DNA from: Opitutus sp. GAS368
GTDB lineage: Bacteria > Verrucomicrobiota > Verrucomicrobiia > Opitutales > Opitutaceae
Direction: 5' to 3'
Assembly: GCA_945906965.1 (NCBI GenBank)
Contig: CAMDRP010000018.1
Location: 1-38,254 of the forward strand
DNA length: 38,254 nucleotides
Below, piece after piece: positions 15,207 through 23,758 of this stretch (position 1 is its first letter; the number at the start of each line of letters is the position of its first letter). A program made the position numbers and the translations under genes. The notes under the pieces were generated by a model, which had not been told where the DNA came from, did no database searches, and saw only the letters and a list, made by a program, of their open reading frames with translations.

Positions 15207-15228
15207 GGTGTAAAATAACGCTTATCGT

Positions 15229-16137
15229 TTAGTTTAAACCGTCACTCGCGGCTGAGGCCATGGCGGGGGCTTCGGTATTGGTACGGGCTTTGGCGCGACG
15301 ATTCTTCACAATCGCATCGGCTCTCGCATCGCACCAGCGGATGAACGCATAAGGGCGCGGGCTCTTGAACTCGCCGGCCTGCCATTCCGTGCCGTCGGCG
15401 AAAAGGGTTTTGGGTAGAATGAAAGTACCGAAAACCCAGTCGAACACGGGGAGCGTGAAGAAGCCGGAGATACCTTCGTTGCAATCGATCACCGCGTGGT
15501 GACGCAGGTGGAAGCTGTACATTTTGCGCCAGAACCAGCCGAAATTCTTGCTTTCAATGAGCGGGGCCCAGCGCTCGAAAGACCAATGCTCAATGGCGTG
15601 GAAAATCTCGTAGAGCGCCAAGGAGAAAGCCAGCGCGCCAAAGCCGCCGAAGAACCAAGGCCACGTTGGCATCAACCATTGCATCAAACCGAAGGCCGGA
15701 AACATCGCGGCGGCGAAGGCGAAAAGCGTGTACCAAGGAAAGAAAGACGCCTCGCCTTGCTCGGGCGTGGTCACCGGGTAGATGTTTTCAATAAAAGGCA
15801 CGTCGCGGCCTCCGGGCGTGCGGCGGCGACCGATGCGCGTGAGATTGTGGTGGAGCGTGTGCTGTTTGTAGAAGCGGCTCAAGAAGCCGACGACGGGTTT
15901 ATGCAAAACGTAGCGGTGGAAAAAATACTCGAAACAACACGTCAGCAGATGCACCGCGAGGAAGCACACGATGAACGGCCCCACGTTAAAGGCGATTTGG
16001 GCCTGCCAGATGGCGGCGGGCGCCAACAGCCAGACCAGACCGATCAAGGCCGCCAAGGAGACGGTGACTGTAAATAGGAATAGCGGCAGAGAAAACTTCT
16101 CTTCTACTGCGACGGATGAGACCGGAGATTGAGCCAT
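15229..16137 (-). CDS. Fatty acid hydroxylase / sterol desaturase superfamily membrane protein
   Basis: The 302-residue protein is an integral membrane di-iron enzyme of the sterol desaturase superfamily. Histidine boxes are FFHRYVLH, HTLHHN, HAIEHW and HLRHHA, in the order of the family, and about four to six hydrophobic spans surround them. It would insert a hydroxyl or double bond into a lipid substrate using O2. Carotenoid and fatty acid hydroxylases are both possible. I start at ATG 16137 rather than nine codons upstream. The C-terminal tail is Ala-rich and variable. No lipid gene neighbour indicates the substrate. Confidence 0.84.
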   Translation of the reverse strand: MAQSPVSSVAVEEKFSLPLFLFTVTVSLAALIGLVWLLAPAAIWQAQIAFNVGPFIVCFLAVHLLTCCFEYFFHRYVLHKPVVGFLSRFYKQHTLHHNLTRIGRRRTPGGRDVPFIENIYPVTTPEQGEASFFPWYTLFAFAAAMFPAFGLMQWLMPTWPWFFGGFGALAFSLALYEIFHAIEHWSFERWAPLIESKNFGWFWRKMYSFHLRHHAVIDCNEGISGFFTLPVFDWVFGTFILPKTLFADGTEWQAGEFKSPRPYAFIRWCDARADAIVKNRRAKARTNTEAPAMASAASDGLN

Positions 16138-16312
16138 GAAAACGTAACATCCGGAGTATTTCACCGGTTGGCAATCGCCGAAGCAGATACGATGGTCGCG
16201 GTGGGGTAATATTAGCTCGGGGTAGGGTCATGAAGCAGTAAATGATGGGTGGTGCTGGGAGGAGTTGGGCGCGGGCTTGTGCTAAGACCGGGGACGTGGT
16301 GCGCTGCGCCGG

Positions 16313-16990
16313 ATGAGCGAAGATCACTTAAACGTCGTTACCGCCCCGCAGCGTGAAGTGGTATGCGCCGATGCGATTGCGTGGATGCATGAGCGCGGGC
16401 GGATCGAGGGTGCTTGCGCGGTCACCTCGTTGCCCGATGTTTCCGAGTTGGGCATCGCGTTGCACGTGTGGCGCGACTGGTTTCTCGGCGCGGTGCGGCT
16501 GGTCGTGGACGCCGTGCCCGATGCGAGCGCAGCGATCTTTTTTCAGTCGGATATCAAACATGAAGGCCGCTGGATCGACAAAGGCGCGATGGTAGTGCGC
16601 GCGGCGGAAGATGCCGGCGCACACGTGCTGTTCCACAAGATCGTGTGCCGACGTCCGCCCGGGATGCTCACGACGGGACGCCCCGGGTTCACGCATCTGA
16701 TCGCCGTATCAAGGGCGATGCGATGTCCTGATATTCTATCGATTCCTGATGTAATCGTGGATGCCGGTGAACAAAAATGGGTGCGCGCGATGGGCGTACG
16801 GGCGGCGGCGCACGCTGTGCGGTTTGCGCGGGATCAAGTCGGCGCGCGCGTGGTGCTCGATCCGTTTTGCGGGGTTGGCACGGTGTTGGCCGTGGCCAAT
16901 GCGCTCGGGCTCGACGCCCTCGGCGTGGAGAAGGCGCGGAAACGGGCGGAGCAGGCTCGCGCGTTGCGCGTGACAGCGGCGGAGTTGTGA
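16313..16990 (+). CDS. SAM-dependent methyltransferase with TSLPD motif, target unknown
   Basis: The 225-residue protein has the order of motifs of amino-methyltransferases acting on nucleic acid: a catalytic-type loop TSLPDVSEL near residue 38 in place of TSPPY/DPPY, then IFFQSDIKHEGRWIDKG, and the SAM-binding block LDPFCGVGTVLAVANALGL near residue 185. The D-P-F-C-G-x-G-T sequence is like that of DNA N4/N6 methyltransferases and RNA guanine methyltransferases, but I see no target-recognition domain. It is an orphan: no restriction enzyme is next to it. The substrate may be tRNA, rRNA or DNA. It is divergent from the hydroxylase gene, 175 bp away. Confidence 0.72.
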   Translation: MSEDHLNVVTAPQREVVCADAIAWMHERGRIEGACAVTSLPDVSELGIALHVWRDWFLGAVRLVVDAVPDASAAIFFQSDIKHEGRWIDKGAMVVRAAEDAGAHVLFHKIVCRRPPGMLTTGRPGFTHLIAVSRAMRCPDILSIPDVIVDAGEQKWVRAMGVRAAAHAVRFARDQVGARVVLDPFCGVGTVLAVANALGLDALGVEKARKRAEQARALRVTAAEL

Positions 16991-17035
16991 GTCGACGGGC
17001 TGGACTTACCGCTCGATTGGGCGCAGGCTGAAGGC

Positions 17036-17839
17036 ATGGCAGAATCTCCTTCGATTCCTCCGGTTGTTGCCGGTTTTCAAGTGCGCACGCATTACGTGCG
17101 CAGTCGTAACGCGCTCTACGCGCGCGTCGATCTGGGCGAGCTTTATGTGGATTATTACCTCCATCTTTCAGAAAACGGGCTGAAGCCGGCGCCGGAACAC
17201 GATGCGCTTTTCAAGCGCGCGCTCGCGACCTTCGTCTTGCACATGGTATCGCGGCCGTGGAACGAGATGACGGCGTGGACGATCAATTTCCAAGACCCAC
17301 GGGTGAATCTCTTTCTCACCGGCGACAACGAGACGGGCGGCGTCGCCGGCCGCGTGTTTGCGGAGAACGTGCGGGAATTTCCGGAAAACATTTTTTATGC
17401 TGATGTCGTGCGCGGCCGCGAGCCGACGCGGCGCAGCACGATCACCTTCACGGGTTCGGATCCGCTGGTGGCGCTGGAAAAATTCTACGATCAGAGCGAG
17501 CAACGGATCGCACGATTCTTTCAGCTCGGTGAAGAGGAATTTGCGGTCGTGATCGAGCATCCCGACTGCGACAAGGCGTGGCTAGCCGCGCTCACGGTCG
17601 AGCAAGTGCAGGCGCTCGAGACGACGGAAACGATTAACCTACTAGAGACGCGGCTCGTACGCTGGTTCTGCGGGTGTAACCAAGCGCGAATGCTGGAAGT
17701 GCTGGCGCCGGTGATGCGCGCCGATCCCGTAGAATTATTTGGCGAACACGAGAAAATTGAAATCCGGTGTCCGCGCTGTGCCGCACGTTACACGATCACG
17801 CGGGAGGCGATGGAAGCGAAGGTCGCGGAAAAAAAGTGA
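17036..17839 (+). CDS. hslO: Hsp33 redox-regulated chaperone
   Basis: The 267-residue protein is an Hsp33-family holdase activated by oxidation. The C-terminal zinc switch is complete: C212 and C214 (FCGC) with C245 and C248 (CPRC). The body has the Hsp33 pattern, but the N-terminal and middle parts are divergent from E. coli Hsp33 and shorter (usual length about 290). In the cell it would protect unfolding proteins during oxidative and heat stress. It starts with ATG at 17036 and is followed 51 bp later by pnuC, so an operon is possible. Confidence 0.87.
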   Translation: MAESPSIPPVVAGFQVRTHYVRSRNALYARVDLGELYVDYYLHLSENGLKPAPEHDALFKRALATFVLHMVSRPWNEMTAWTINFQDPRVNLFLTGDNETGGVAGRVFAENVREFPENIFYADVVRGREPTRRSTITFTGSDPLVALEKFYDQSEQRIARFFQLGEEEFAVVIEHPDCDKAWLAALTVEQVQALETTETINLLETRLVRWFCGCNQARMLEVLAPVMRADPVELFGEHEKIEIRCPRCAARYTITREAMEAKVAEKK

Positions 17840-17890
17840 ACGCAGCGCACGGTTGCCCCGACGGAGTGGACGGCTTGAACATCGCAGCGC

Positions 17891-18490
17891 ATGGCTGAAA
17901 TTTTAAAAACGATCTGGGCTGGTTTCGCGGGTTCGCCGTGGCTGGATCAACTCAATCTCGCGCTTGGAATTCTCGGGGTGACCTTGATGATCCGGCGCAC
18001 GTTGTGGGCGTTTCCCGCCGGGCTTTTGTCCGTTGGCGTACAGGGCGTGTTATTTTTTCAGGCTAAATTTTACGCGGATGCGACGTTGCAGGTTTTCTTT
18101 TTCGCCGTGCTGGCGTGGGGGTGGTGGCATTGGGGAAAAGCGGCAGGGCCGGAGTTGCCGGTGACGCGGCTAACGACGCGCGGGCTGGCCTTGACGCTCG
18201 CGGGCGCGGTGGTGGCGACGGCGATTTGGGCGCTGGCGCTGCGGCGTTGGACGGATGCAGTGATGCCATGGCGGGATGCGGGCATCGCGGCGTTCAGTGT
18301 GGCGGCGCAGGTGCTGCAGGCGCGCAAGAAATTGGAAAATTGGCCGCTGTGGATCGGCGTAAATCTCTTAGCCGTGGCGGCGTATTGGAAAGCGGAGTTA
18401 GCGTTCACGGCGTTTCTTTACGCGGTGTACCTCGGGCTCGCGGTGTGGGGCTGGCGGGCGTGGCGGCGCGCGGAAAGGGTGCAGCCATGA
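17891..18490 (+). CDS. pnuC: Nicotinamide riboside transporter PnuC
   Basis: The 199-residue protein has about seven hydrophobic spans and the PnuC family pattern: NLALGILGVTLMIRRTLWAF, the conserved F-P-x-G-x-x-S-V segment, ADATLQVFFFAVLAWGWWHW, and KKLENWPLWIGVNLLAVAAY, in which W-P-x-W-I-x-V-N is typical. It facilitates uptake of nicotinamide riboside, or of a related vitamin such as thiamine in other subfamilies. The stop overlaps the next gene's start by four bases, and that partner is a NadR-type kinase, which favours nicotinamide riboside. Confidence 0.93.
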   Translation: MAEILKTIWAGFAGSPWLDQLNLALGILGVTLMIRRTLWAFPAGLLSVGVQGVLFFQAKFYADATLQVFFFAVLAWGWWHWGKAAGPELPVTRLTTRGLALTLAGAVVATAIWALALRRWTDAVMPWRDAGIAAFSVAAQVLQARKKLENWPLWIGVNLLAVAAYWKAELAFTAFLYAVYLGLAVWGWRAWRRAERVQP

Positions 18491-19026
18491 ACGCGGTGCA
18501 GCGCATCGTAGTGTTTGGCCCGGAGTCCACAGGCAAGACGACGCTAGCGCGGCGCTTGGCGGAGCATCTCGGCGAGCCGTGGGCGGAGGAGTTCGTACGG
18601 GAATTTTGGGAAATCCGTGGCGGCGTGATTGTTGCGGAGGATCTCGGAACCATCGCGCTCGGGCAAATCGCCAACGAAGACGGGGCGGCCGCCGCGGCGC
18701 GACGGGCGTTCGTCTGCGATACGGATTTACTCACCTGCGTGTTGTGGAACGAGGTGTTGTTTCCCGAAAAATGTCCGGCGTGGGTGCGCGAGGAAGCTGA
18801 AGTGCGCGTGCGCACGGGCGGTTTGTTTTTATTCTGTGATACGGATGCAGCGTGGACGCCGGATCCGCAGCGCTGTTTTCCCGACGAGGCTGGGCGCGCG
18901 ATGTGCCGGCGTGTGTGGCGCGAGGCTTTAAGCAATCGCGGCATCAGCTGCGTGGAATTGCGCGGGGATCGGGCTGAGCGCGAAGCGGCGGCGATCCGGG
19001 CCGTGGCGGAGTTTTTGAAGACGTAG
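18487..19026 (+). CDS. NadR-type nicotinamide riboside kinase
   Basis: The 179-residue P-loop protein corresponds to the C-terminal ribosylnicotinamide kinase domain of NadR only: VVFGPESTGKTTLARRLAEH (Walker A), the PWAEEFVREFW block, VCDTDLLTC, and DAAWTPDPQR. There is no HTH and no NMN adenylyltransferase domain, so a separate enzyme must make NAD. It starts at ATG 18487, overlapping the pnuC stop by four bases, so uptake and phosphorylation are translationally coupled, trapping the vitamin inside the cell. Confidence 0.88.
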   Translation: MNAVQRIVVFGPESTGKTTLARRLAEHLGEPWAEEFVREFWEIRGGVIVAEDLGTIALGQIANEDGAAAAARRAFVCDTDLLTCVLWNEVLFPEKCPAWVREEAEVRVRTGGLFLFCDTDAAWTPDPQRCFPDEAGRAMCRRVWREALSNRGISCVELRGDRAEREAAAIRAVAEFLKT

Positions 19027-19029
19027 CGA

Positions 19030-20643
19030 TCAATACGTGATCGTCTCGCCCGGCAGAATCGGAGTCGTGACGGGCAAGCCGCGCGCGGGGCAAAGTTGTT
19101 CGAAGGCGTAGCCGAGGGCGAGCAAGCGGGCTTCGCTGAAAGCGGGGCCGATGAAGGAGAGTGTCACGGGCAACACGGGATCGGCGGTAAAACCCGCGGG
19201 GACGATCAGGTCGGGCCAACCGGTGACGTTGGCGAGGATGGCGACGGTGCCGTTGCCCACGGGCGCAGGGGTGACGTTGGCTTCTTTGATGGGGAGTGGC
19301 GGGCGCGCAGAGGTGGGGACGATGAAGGCGTCGAGTTTTTCCTGGGTCAGAAACCACGTGAGGTTTTCGCGCACGATTTTGCGGCCGTCTTCGAGGGCGC
19401 TGCGGTAGGGTTGGTCGGTGAGGGTGCCGGCTTTCTTTTCGCGGTGGTAGGCGTCGAGGCGGTTTTTGTTGGGCACCCAACCTTCTTTGGTCGGCTCAGT
19501 GATTTTCTCGGACAGGGCGATGATGGCGTCGTGGTTTTTGGGGAGATCTTTGCGCGGGAGAGTCGCGAGGTAGGCGTTGATTTGGTAGCGGAACTCGGGG
19601 TCGCGGATGGCTAAGTAAAGTCCACTATTCACCCCGAGAACGAAGCGCGGGAGTTTGATTTCAACCACGGTCGCTCCGGCGCGGCGGAGGAGAGCGAGGG
19701 CGGTTTCGGTCACGGCATCGACGCCGGCATCGAGCTTCATGTAATCGCGCAACAAGCCGAGGCGGGCGCCGCGCAGGGCCTCGGGTTTAAGGGCGGCGGT
19801 GTAGTCGGCGGAAATTTTTCCAGTGTTGGCGGCGGTGGCGGGATCGCGGGGATCGGGGCCGGCCATGACGTTGAGGGCGGCAGCGAGGTCAGCGACGTTG
19901 CGGGCCATGGGGCCAACCGTGTCGAGCGCGAGCGCGAGGGGAATGATGCCGCCGCGGCCGTTGAGTCCGAGCGTGGGTTTGAGGCCCACGATGCCGTTGG
20001 CAGAGGCAGGACCGCGGATGGAGCCGCCGGTATCGGTGCCGAGGCCGAAGACCGCGAACCCGGCCGCGATGCCCGCGCCCGTGCCGCCGCTAGAACCGGA
20101 GGGCGTGCGGTCGAGGACATGGGGATTAAGCATCTGGCCGCCCAACGTGCTGATCGCGGCGCCGCTAGCGAACTCACTTAAGTTGGACTTGGCCAAGATC
20201 ACGCAACCGGCGGCGCGGAGGCGGCGGGTTTGTTCGGCGTCTTGGGGCGGGAGGGAATCGCGGAGCGCGTAAAAGCCGCCGGTGGTGGGGAGATCGGCGG
20301 TGTCGATGTTGTCCTTGAGGAGAATGGGGATGCCGTGAAGCGGGCCGCGGGTTTTGCCGGCTTGGCGCTCGGCGTCGAGGGCGCGGGCTTCGTCGAGGGC
20401 TTTGGGGTTGAGCGTGATGAGGGCGTGCAATTTGGGGCCGGCTTGCTCGTAGGCAGCAATGCGAGCGAGGAAGAGCTGGGTGAGTTTCTCGGCCGAAAGC
20501 GCGCCAGCCTGCATCGCAGCTTGGAGCTGGGCGACGCTCGCATCGGTGAGCGTCACGGTGGTCGCGCGCAGCATCGGGGCGAGGGCGAGTAAAAAACCGA
20601 GACCGAGGGTGCTCAGGCGCAGGGGGAGGCGAAGAGGGATCAT
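19030..20643 (-). CDS. Amidase-signature enzyme, exported
   Basis: The 537-residue protein belongs to the amidase signature family (Ser-cisSer-Lys triad). The lysine sits in GIPILLKDNIDT, and the serine cluster in TPSGSSGGTGAGIAAGFAVF; GTDTGGSIRGPASANGIVGLKP is the family core. The first about 27 residues form a signal peptide (MIPLRLPLRL, then a hydrophobic core to LRATT), so it acts in the periplasm or outside. The likely reaction is hydrolysis of a carboxamide. The start at 20643 is chosen because of the signal peptide; longer readings would include unrelated sequence. It converges on the NadR kinase. Confidence 0.9.
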   Translation of the reverse strand: MIPLRLPLRLSTLGLGFLLALAPMLRATTVTLTDASVAQLQAAMQAGALSAEKLTQLFLARIAAYEQAGPKLHALITLNPKALDEARALDAERQAGKTRGPLHGIPILLKDNIDTADLPTTGGFYALRDSLPPQDAEQTRRLRAAGCVILAKSNLSEFASGAAISTLGGQMLNPHVLDRTPSGSSGGTGAGIAAGFAVFGLGTDTGGSIRGPASANGIVGLKPTLGLNGRGGIIPLALALDTVGPMARNVADLAAALNVMAGPDPRDPATAANTGKISADYTAALKPEALRGARLGLLRDYMKLDAGVDAVTETALALLRRAGATVVEIKLPRFVLGVNSGLYLAIRDPEFRYQINAYLATLPRKDLPKNHDAIIALSEKITEPTKEGWVPNKNRLDAYHREKKAGTLTDQPYRSALEDGRKIVRENLTWFLTQEKLDAFIVPTSARPPLPIKEANVTPAPVGNGTVAILANVTGWPDLIVPAGFTADPVLPVTLSFIGPAFSEARLLALGYAFEQLCPARGLPVTTPILPGETITY

Positions 20644-20778
20644 GCGGTGGGGGTTAGTAAAAGCAGGGGGCGGGCCGAGGCCAGGCGCGAGGTTGAAGTT
20701 GCCGCAAAAGATATCACTGGGACCGCGCACCAAATAAGTCGGATTGCTTCGGTGGGCATCGTGGGTTTCGCTGGAGTC

Positions 20779-21729
20779 ATGAACCGACGTGAATTTGTGC
20801 AAGGCTCCGCGGCGTTGGCGACAGCGATGGCGCTGCAGCCTAAAGCCCAAGCGGCGAATGCGCCGCAGCGCGCGTTTAAAATCGCGCTCACGCCGGGCAG
20901 CATCGGCGTCTCCGTCGCGAGCCAGCGCGAGCTCAACGCACTCGCGCACCGCCACGGCTTCGAGGCGGTGGAACCCATGTCCGCGGACATTGCCGGAATG
21001 GCGCCCGCGCAACTCGCGGAGCTCGGCGCGGATCTCGGCGCGAAGCATTTAGGGTGGGCGGCGGCGGGTTTGCCCGTGGATTTCCGCAAGGATGACGCGA
21101 CCTATCGCGCCGGGTTGAATGAACTCCCTAAAATTGCCGCCGGCCTGCAACGCGCGGGCGTGCGCCGCGTTGGCACGTGGTTGATGCCGTGCAGTAACGA
21201 GCTCACGTATCGCGCTAATTTCAAACAACACCTCGCGCGCTTGGGTGAAATCGCCCGAATTTTAAAAGATCACGGCCTGCGCTTCGGTCTCGAGTATGTG
21301 GGCACGCAAAGCGTGCTAGTGGGGCGCAAATACCCATTTGTGCACACCCTGGCGGAGACGCGGGAGCTAATCGCCGAGATTGGCCACGATCAGGTCGGGC
21401 TGGTCCTCGACAGTTGGCATTGGTGGCAGGCCGGCGATACGGTGGCCGAGCTGAAGGCGTTGAAAAATGCAGAAATCGTAAGCGTCGATCTCAACGATGC
21501 GCCGAAGGCTATAGCTAAAGGACAACAGAAGGACGGCGAGCGCGAGTTGCCAGTGGCGACCGGCGTGATCGATACTGCGGCCTTTCTTGGGGCGCTCGTG
21601 GCGGTGGGTTACGACGGACCGATGCGCGCTGAGCCGTTTAATAAAATCGTCAACGCGCTGGACAATGAGCCGGCCTGCGCGGTTTCCGTCGCGGCGATGC
21701 GTCAAGCCGTGAGCTTAATCGGCGGCTGA
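20779..21729 (+). CDS. Sugar phosphate isomerase/epimerase-like TIM barrel, Tat-exported
   Basis: The 316-residue protein begins with a Tat-type signal (MNRREFVQGSAALATAMA, probable cleavage after AQA). The mature part has the xylose isomerase-like TIM barrel: FKIALTPGSIGV, GFEAVEPMS, LRFGLEYVG (metal ligand E), GLVLDSWHWWQ (D and H) and a final MRAEPFN (E). Members isomerise or epimerise keto-sugars and inositol derivatives. An exported member is unusual but common in some Verrucomicrobia and Planctomycetes. It is divergent from the amidase (135 bp between). Confidence 0.82.
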   Translation: MNRREFVQGSAALATAMALQPKAQAANAPQRAFKIALTPGSIGVSVASQRELNALAHRHGFEAVEPMSADIAGMAPAQLAELGADLGAKHLGWAAAGLPVDFRKDDATYRAGLNELPKIAAGLQRAGVRRVGTWLMPCSNELTYRANFKQHLARLGEIARILKDHGLRFGLEYVGTQSVLVGRKYPFVHTLAETRELIAEIGHDQVGLVLDSWHWWQAGDTVAELKALKNAEIVSVDLNDAPKAIAKGQQKDGERELPVATGVIDTAAFLGALVAVGYDGPMRAEPFNKIVNALDNEPACAVSVAAMRQAVSLIGG

Positions 21730-21749
21730 GGCGCGCGGGGCGCAGGGAA

Positions 21750-22949
21750 TTACCGGCTCAGGCGGGCGGTGACGGTGCGGATCGCTTGGGCGACTTTGGC
21801 GAGGTAGGCGTCGCTCATGGCTTCGTTCAGCGGGAGCACGACGCCGTCGGTTAGAATCGCTTCGGCGTGCGGGCAATGGACCTGGCGGTAGTCCATCGTG
21901 GTGAGGCCGGCGTCGCGTACGGGCCAGGCTCCGCCGAAGAAGTTGTGGTTTTGAAAGACACGGTAGCGGTAAACTGGCGTGGGAATGTAGCCAGCAGTGG
22001 CCATGGCGCCCTCGGTGCGCAGTGCTTCAACCCAAGCGGCACGAGTACAGCCGAGGCGAGCAAGGTCGAGGCGGAGAAAATAAAACCAGTAGCTATGGGT
22101 ATTGCCGGGGGCGACGTGGGGCGGAAGGACCCCGGGAAGATCGGCGAGCAGTGTCGTGAGGAAAGTCCCGGCGTGATGACGGCGGGCGGCGATGTCGGCC
22201 AGACGAGTGAGTTGCGCGGCGGCGACGGCGGCTTGGGGCTCGCTCATGCGGTAGTTGGGCGCGAGTTCGGCGGGGTCGCGGTAGCCGGGCGTGGTGCGGT
22301 CGTAGTGTTTGTCGCCCCACGGCGCGAGGGTGGGGCCGATGTCGGGGCGCGCGGTGGCGACGATGCCGCCGTCGCCGCAACTAAGGTGTTTATAGTCGTT
22401 AAAAGAGTAGCAGGCGATATCGGCCTCGAGGCCGACGGGGCGGCCCTGGTGGAGAGCGCCCCAAGCTTGCGCGCAGTCCTCGATGAGGGCGACGCCGTGC
22501 TCGCGGGCGAGGGTGGCGAGCGCGGTCGTGTCGGCGGGATTACCGGCGAGGTGTACGACCATGATCGCGCGCGTACGGGCGGTGAGCACGCGGCGGACGG
22601 CGGCGGTGTCTAGGTTGTAGGTAGCCGGATCGACGTCGGCAAAGACGGGCACGCCCTGTTGATAAAGAATACCAATGACCGAGCCCATGTCGGTGATAGG
22701 CGGCACGATCACTTCATCGCCGGGGCGCAGACGCAGCGCGGCAATGGCGACGTGCAGGGCGGCAGAGCCCGAGGATGTGGCGAAGAGATGGGGGAACGGG
22801 TAGTGGCGGCGAAACTCCGCGGCGAGCGCGCTGGTTTGTGGGCCCTGCCAATAAAACAAAGAATCTTGATCCACCATCGCGGTGAGGCGGGCGAGCTCGG
22901 GCGCGCCCCAACGGCGCGGGCGGGGAAGCGGTTCGTCGACGATGGGCAT
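21750..22949 (-). CDS. DegT/DnrJ/EryC1/StrS-family PLP aminotransferase
   Basis: The 399-residue protein is a fold-type I PLP enzyme of the sugar/AHBA aminotransferase family. The PLP lysine is K187 (YSFNDYKHLSCGDGG), the pyridine-binding aspartate is in ALIEDCAQAWGA (D158), and ATSSGSAALHVAIAAL is the phosphate site. AHBA synthases and keto-sugar aminotransferases are in this group. I start at ATG 22949; the frame extends further but without family match. It is the last gene of a three-gene minus-strand arm, 52 bp after the amidohydrolase. The substrate is unknown, probably a keto-sugar or cyclitol. Confidence 0.89.
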   Translation of the reverse strand: MPIVDEPLPRPRRWGAPELARLTAMVDQDSLFYWQGPQTSALAAEFRRHYPFPHLFATSSGSAALHVAIAALRLRPGDEVIVPPITDMGSVIGILYQQGVPVFADVDPATYNLDTAAVRRVLTARTRAIMVVHLAGNPADTTALATLAREHGVALIEDCAQAWGALHQGRPVGLEADIACYSFNDYKHLSCGDGGIVATARPDIGPTLAPWGDKHYDRTTPGYRDPAELAPNYRMSEPQAAVAAAQLTRLADIAARRHHAGTFLTTLLADLPGVLPPHVAPGNTHSYWFYFLRLDLARLGCTRAAWVEALRTEGAMATAGYIPTPVYRYRVFQNHNFFGGAWPVRDAGLTTMDYRQVHCPHAEAILTDGVVLPLNEAMSDAYLAKVAQAIRTVTARLSR

Positions 22950-23001
22950 CGGGAAAGTGTAGCGCGGAGAGAAAGAAAAAGTAAACGAGCTGACGGCCAC
23001 C

Positions 23002-23757
23002 TCAGAGGCCGAAGAGCCGCGTGGCGTTGGCGGAGCCGATGAGGGCAAGGGTTTTGGCGGGGAGGCGAGCGAGGCGGAGCTTATCGACTTGAGCGCGGGT
23101 GTCGAAGAGCGGCGTGTTGGTCCCCAGAAGGAGACGGCGCGCGGGAATTTTTTGCGTGAGCACAGCGAGCGTGTTTAACCATTCGGCAAAGGCGATATCG
23201 GCGGAGAAATTTTCGTGCGCGGCGGCGAGCGTTTCGATCTCGGGCTTGTAGAGGCCGGAGCACAGAAAATGCGTGCTAGGGAAACGCGCGAGGAAAGCCG
23301 CGACCTGAGTGACCGGCAGGCCCTTAAGGGCGAGCGCGTGGTAACGGTGGCGTTCGTCTTCCAGGCGCGTGGCGACGATCAGGCGCAGGCCGGCGGCGTT
23401 AACGGCATCGATGAACGGCGCGAGGGACGGCAAGCGTAGCGAATAATTGTGGTAGGCGGGAATGATTTTTACCGCGCGGATCGGCGCAGCGGCAAGACAG
23501 GCGGCCAGGTGCTCACGCCAAGTGGCAAGAGCCGGGTTGATCACAGGAACCGGTAGCAATGCCGGTGTGCGTCGGACCGCGGCAAACAACGCGTGGTTGG
23601 CCGTCATGGGCTCTGGCAGAAAAACCGCACCGAGATGCGAAACAAGGGCGCGGTTGATTCCGTGGCTTTTAAGGTGCGCAACAAGTTGGGGCGCGGTGCG
23701 CTCGGGGAGCGGTGCGAAAGGCCAGGGACCGAGGGCGACGTGAGCGTCGATGAGCAT
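23002..23757 (-). CDS. Amidohydrolase_2-like TIM barrel with degenerate metal site
   Basis: The 251-residue protein aligns by eye with the next gene upstream as an amidohydrolase_2 barrel (MLIDAHVALGPWPF; PIRAVKIIPAYHNY; FADIAFAEWL-type middle; RRLLLGTNTPLF end). Its metal ligands look lost: the HxH motif is HVA, the histidine strand reads LRLIVATRLE, and the final G-S-D is G-T-N. It may be a structural partner of its neighbour or have a metal-independent reaction. Its start is one base from the upstream gene's stop, so the two are tightly coupled. Confidence 0.8.
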   Translation of the reverse strand: MLIDAHVALGPWPFAPLPERTAPQLVAHLKSHGINRALVSHLGAVFLPEPMTANHALFAAVRRTPALLPVPVINPALATWREHLAACLAAAPIRAVKIIPAYHNYSLRLPSLAPFIDAVNAAGLRLIVATRLEDERHRYHALALKGLPVTQVAAFLARFPSTHFLCSGLYKPEIETLAAAHENFSADIAFAEWLNTLAVLTQKIPARRLLLGTNTPLFDTRAQVDKLRLARLPAKTLALIGSANATRLFGL

Positions 23758-23758
23758 G

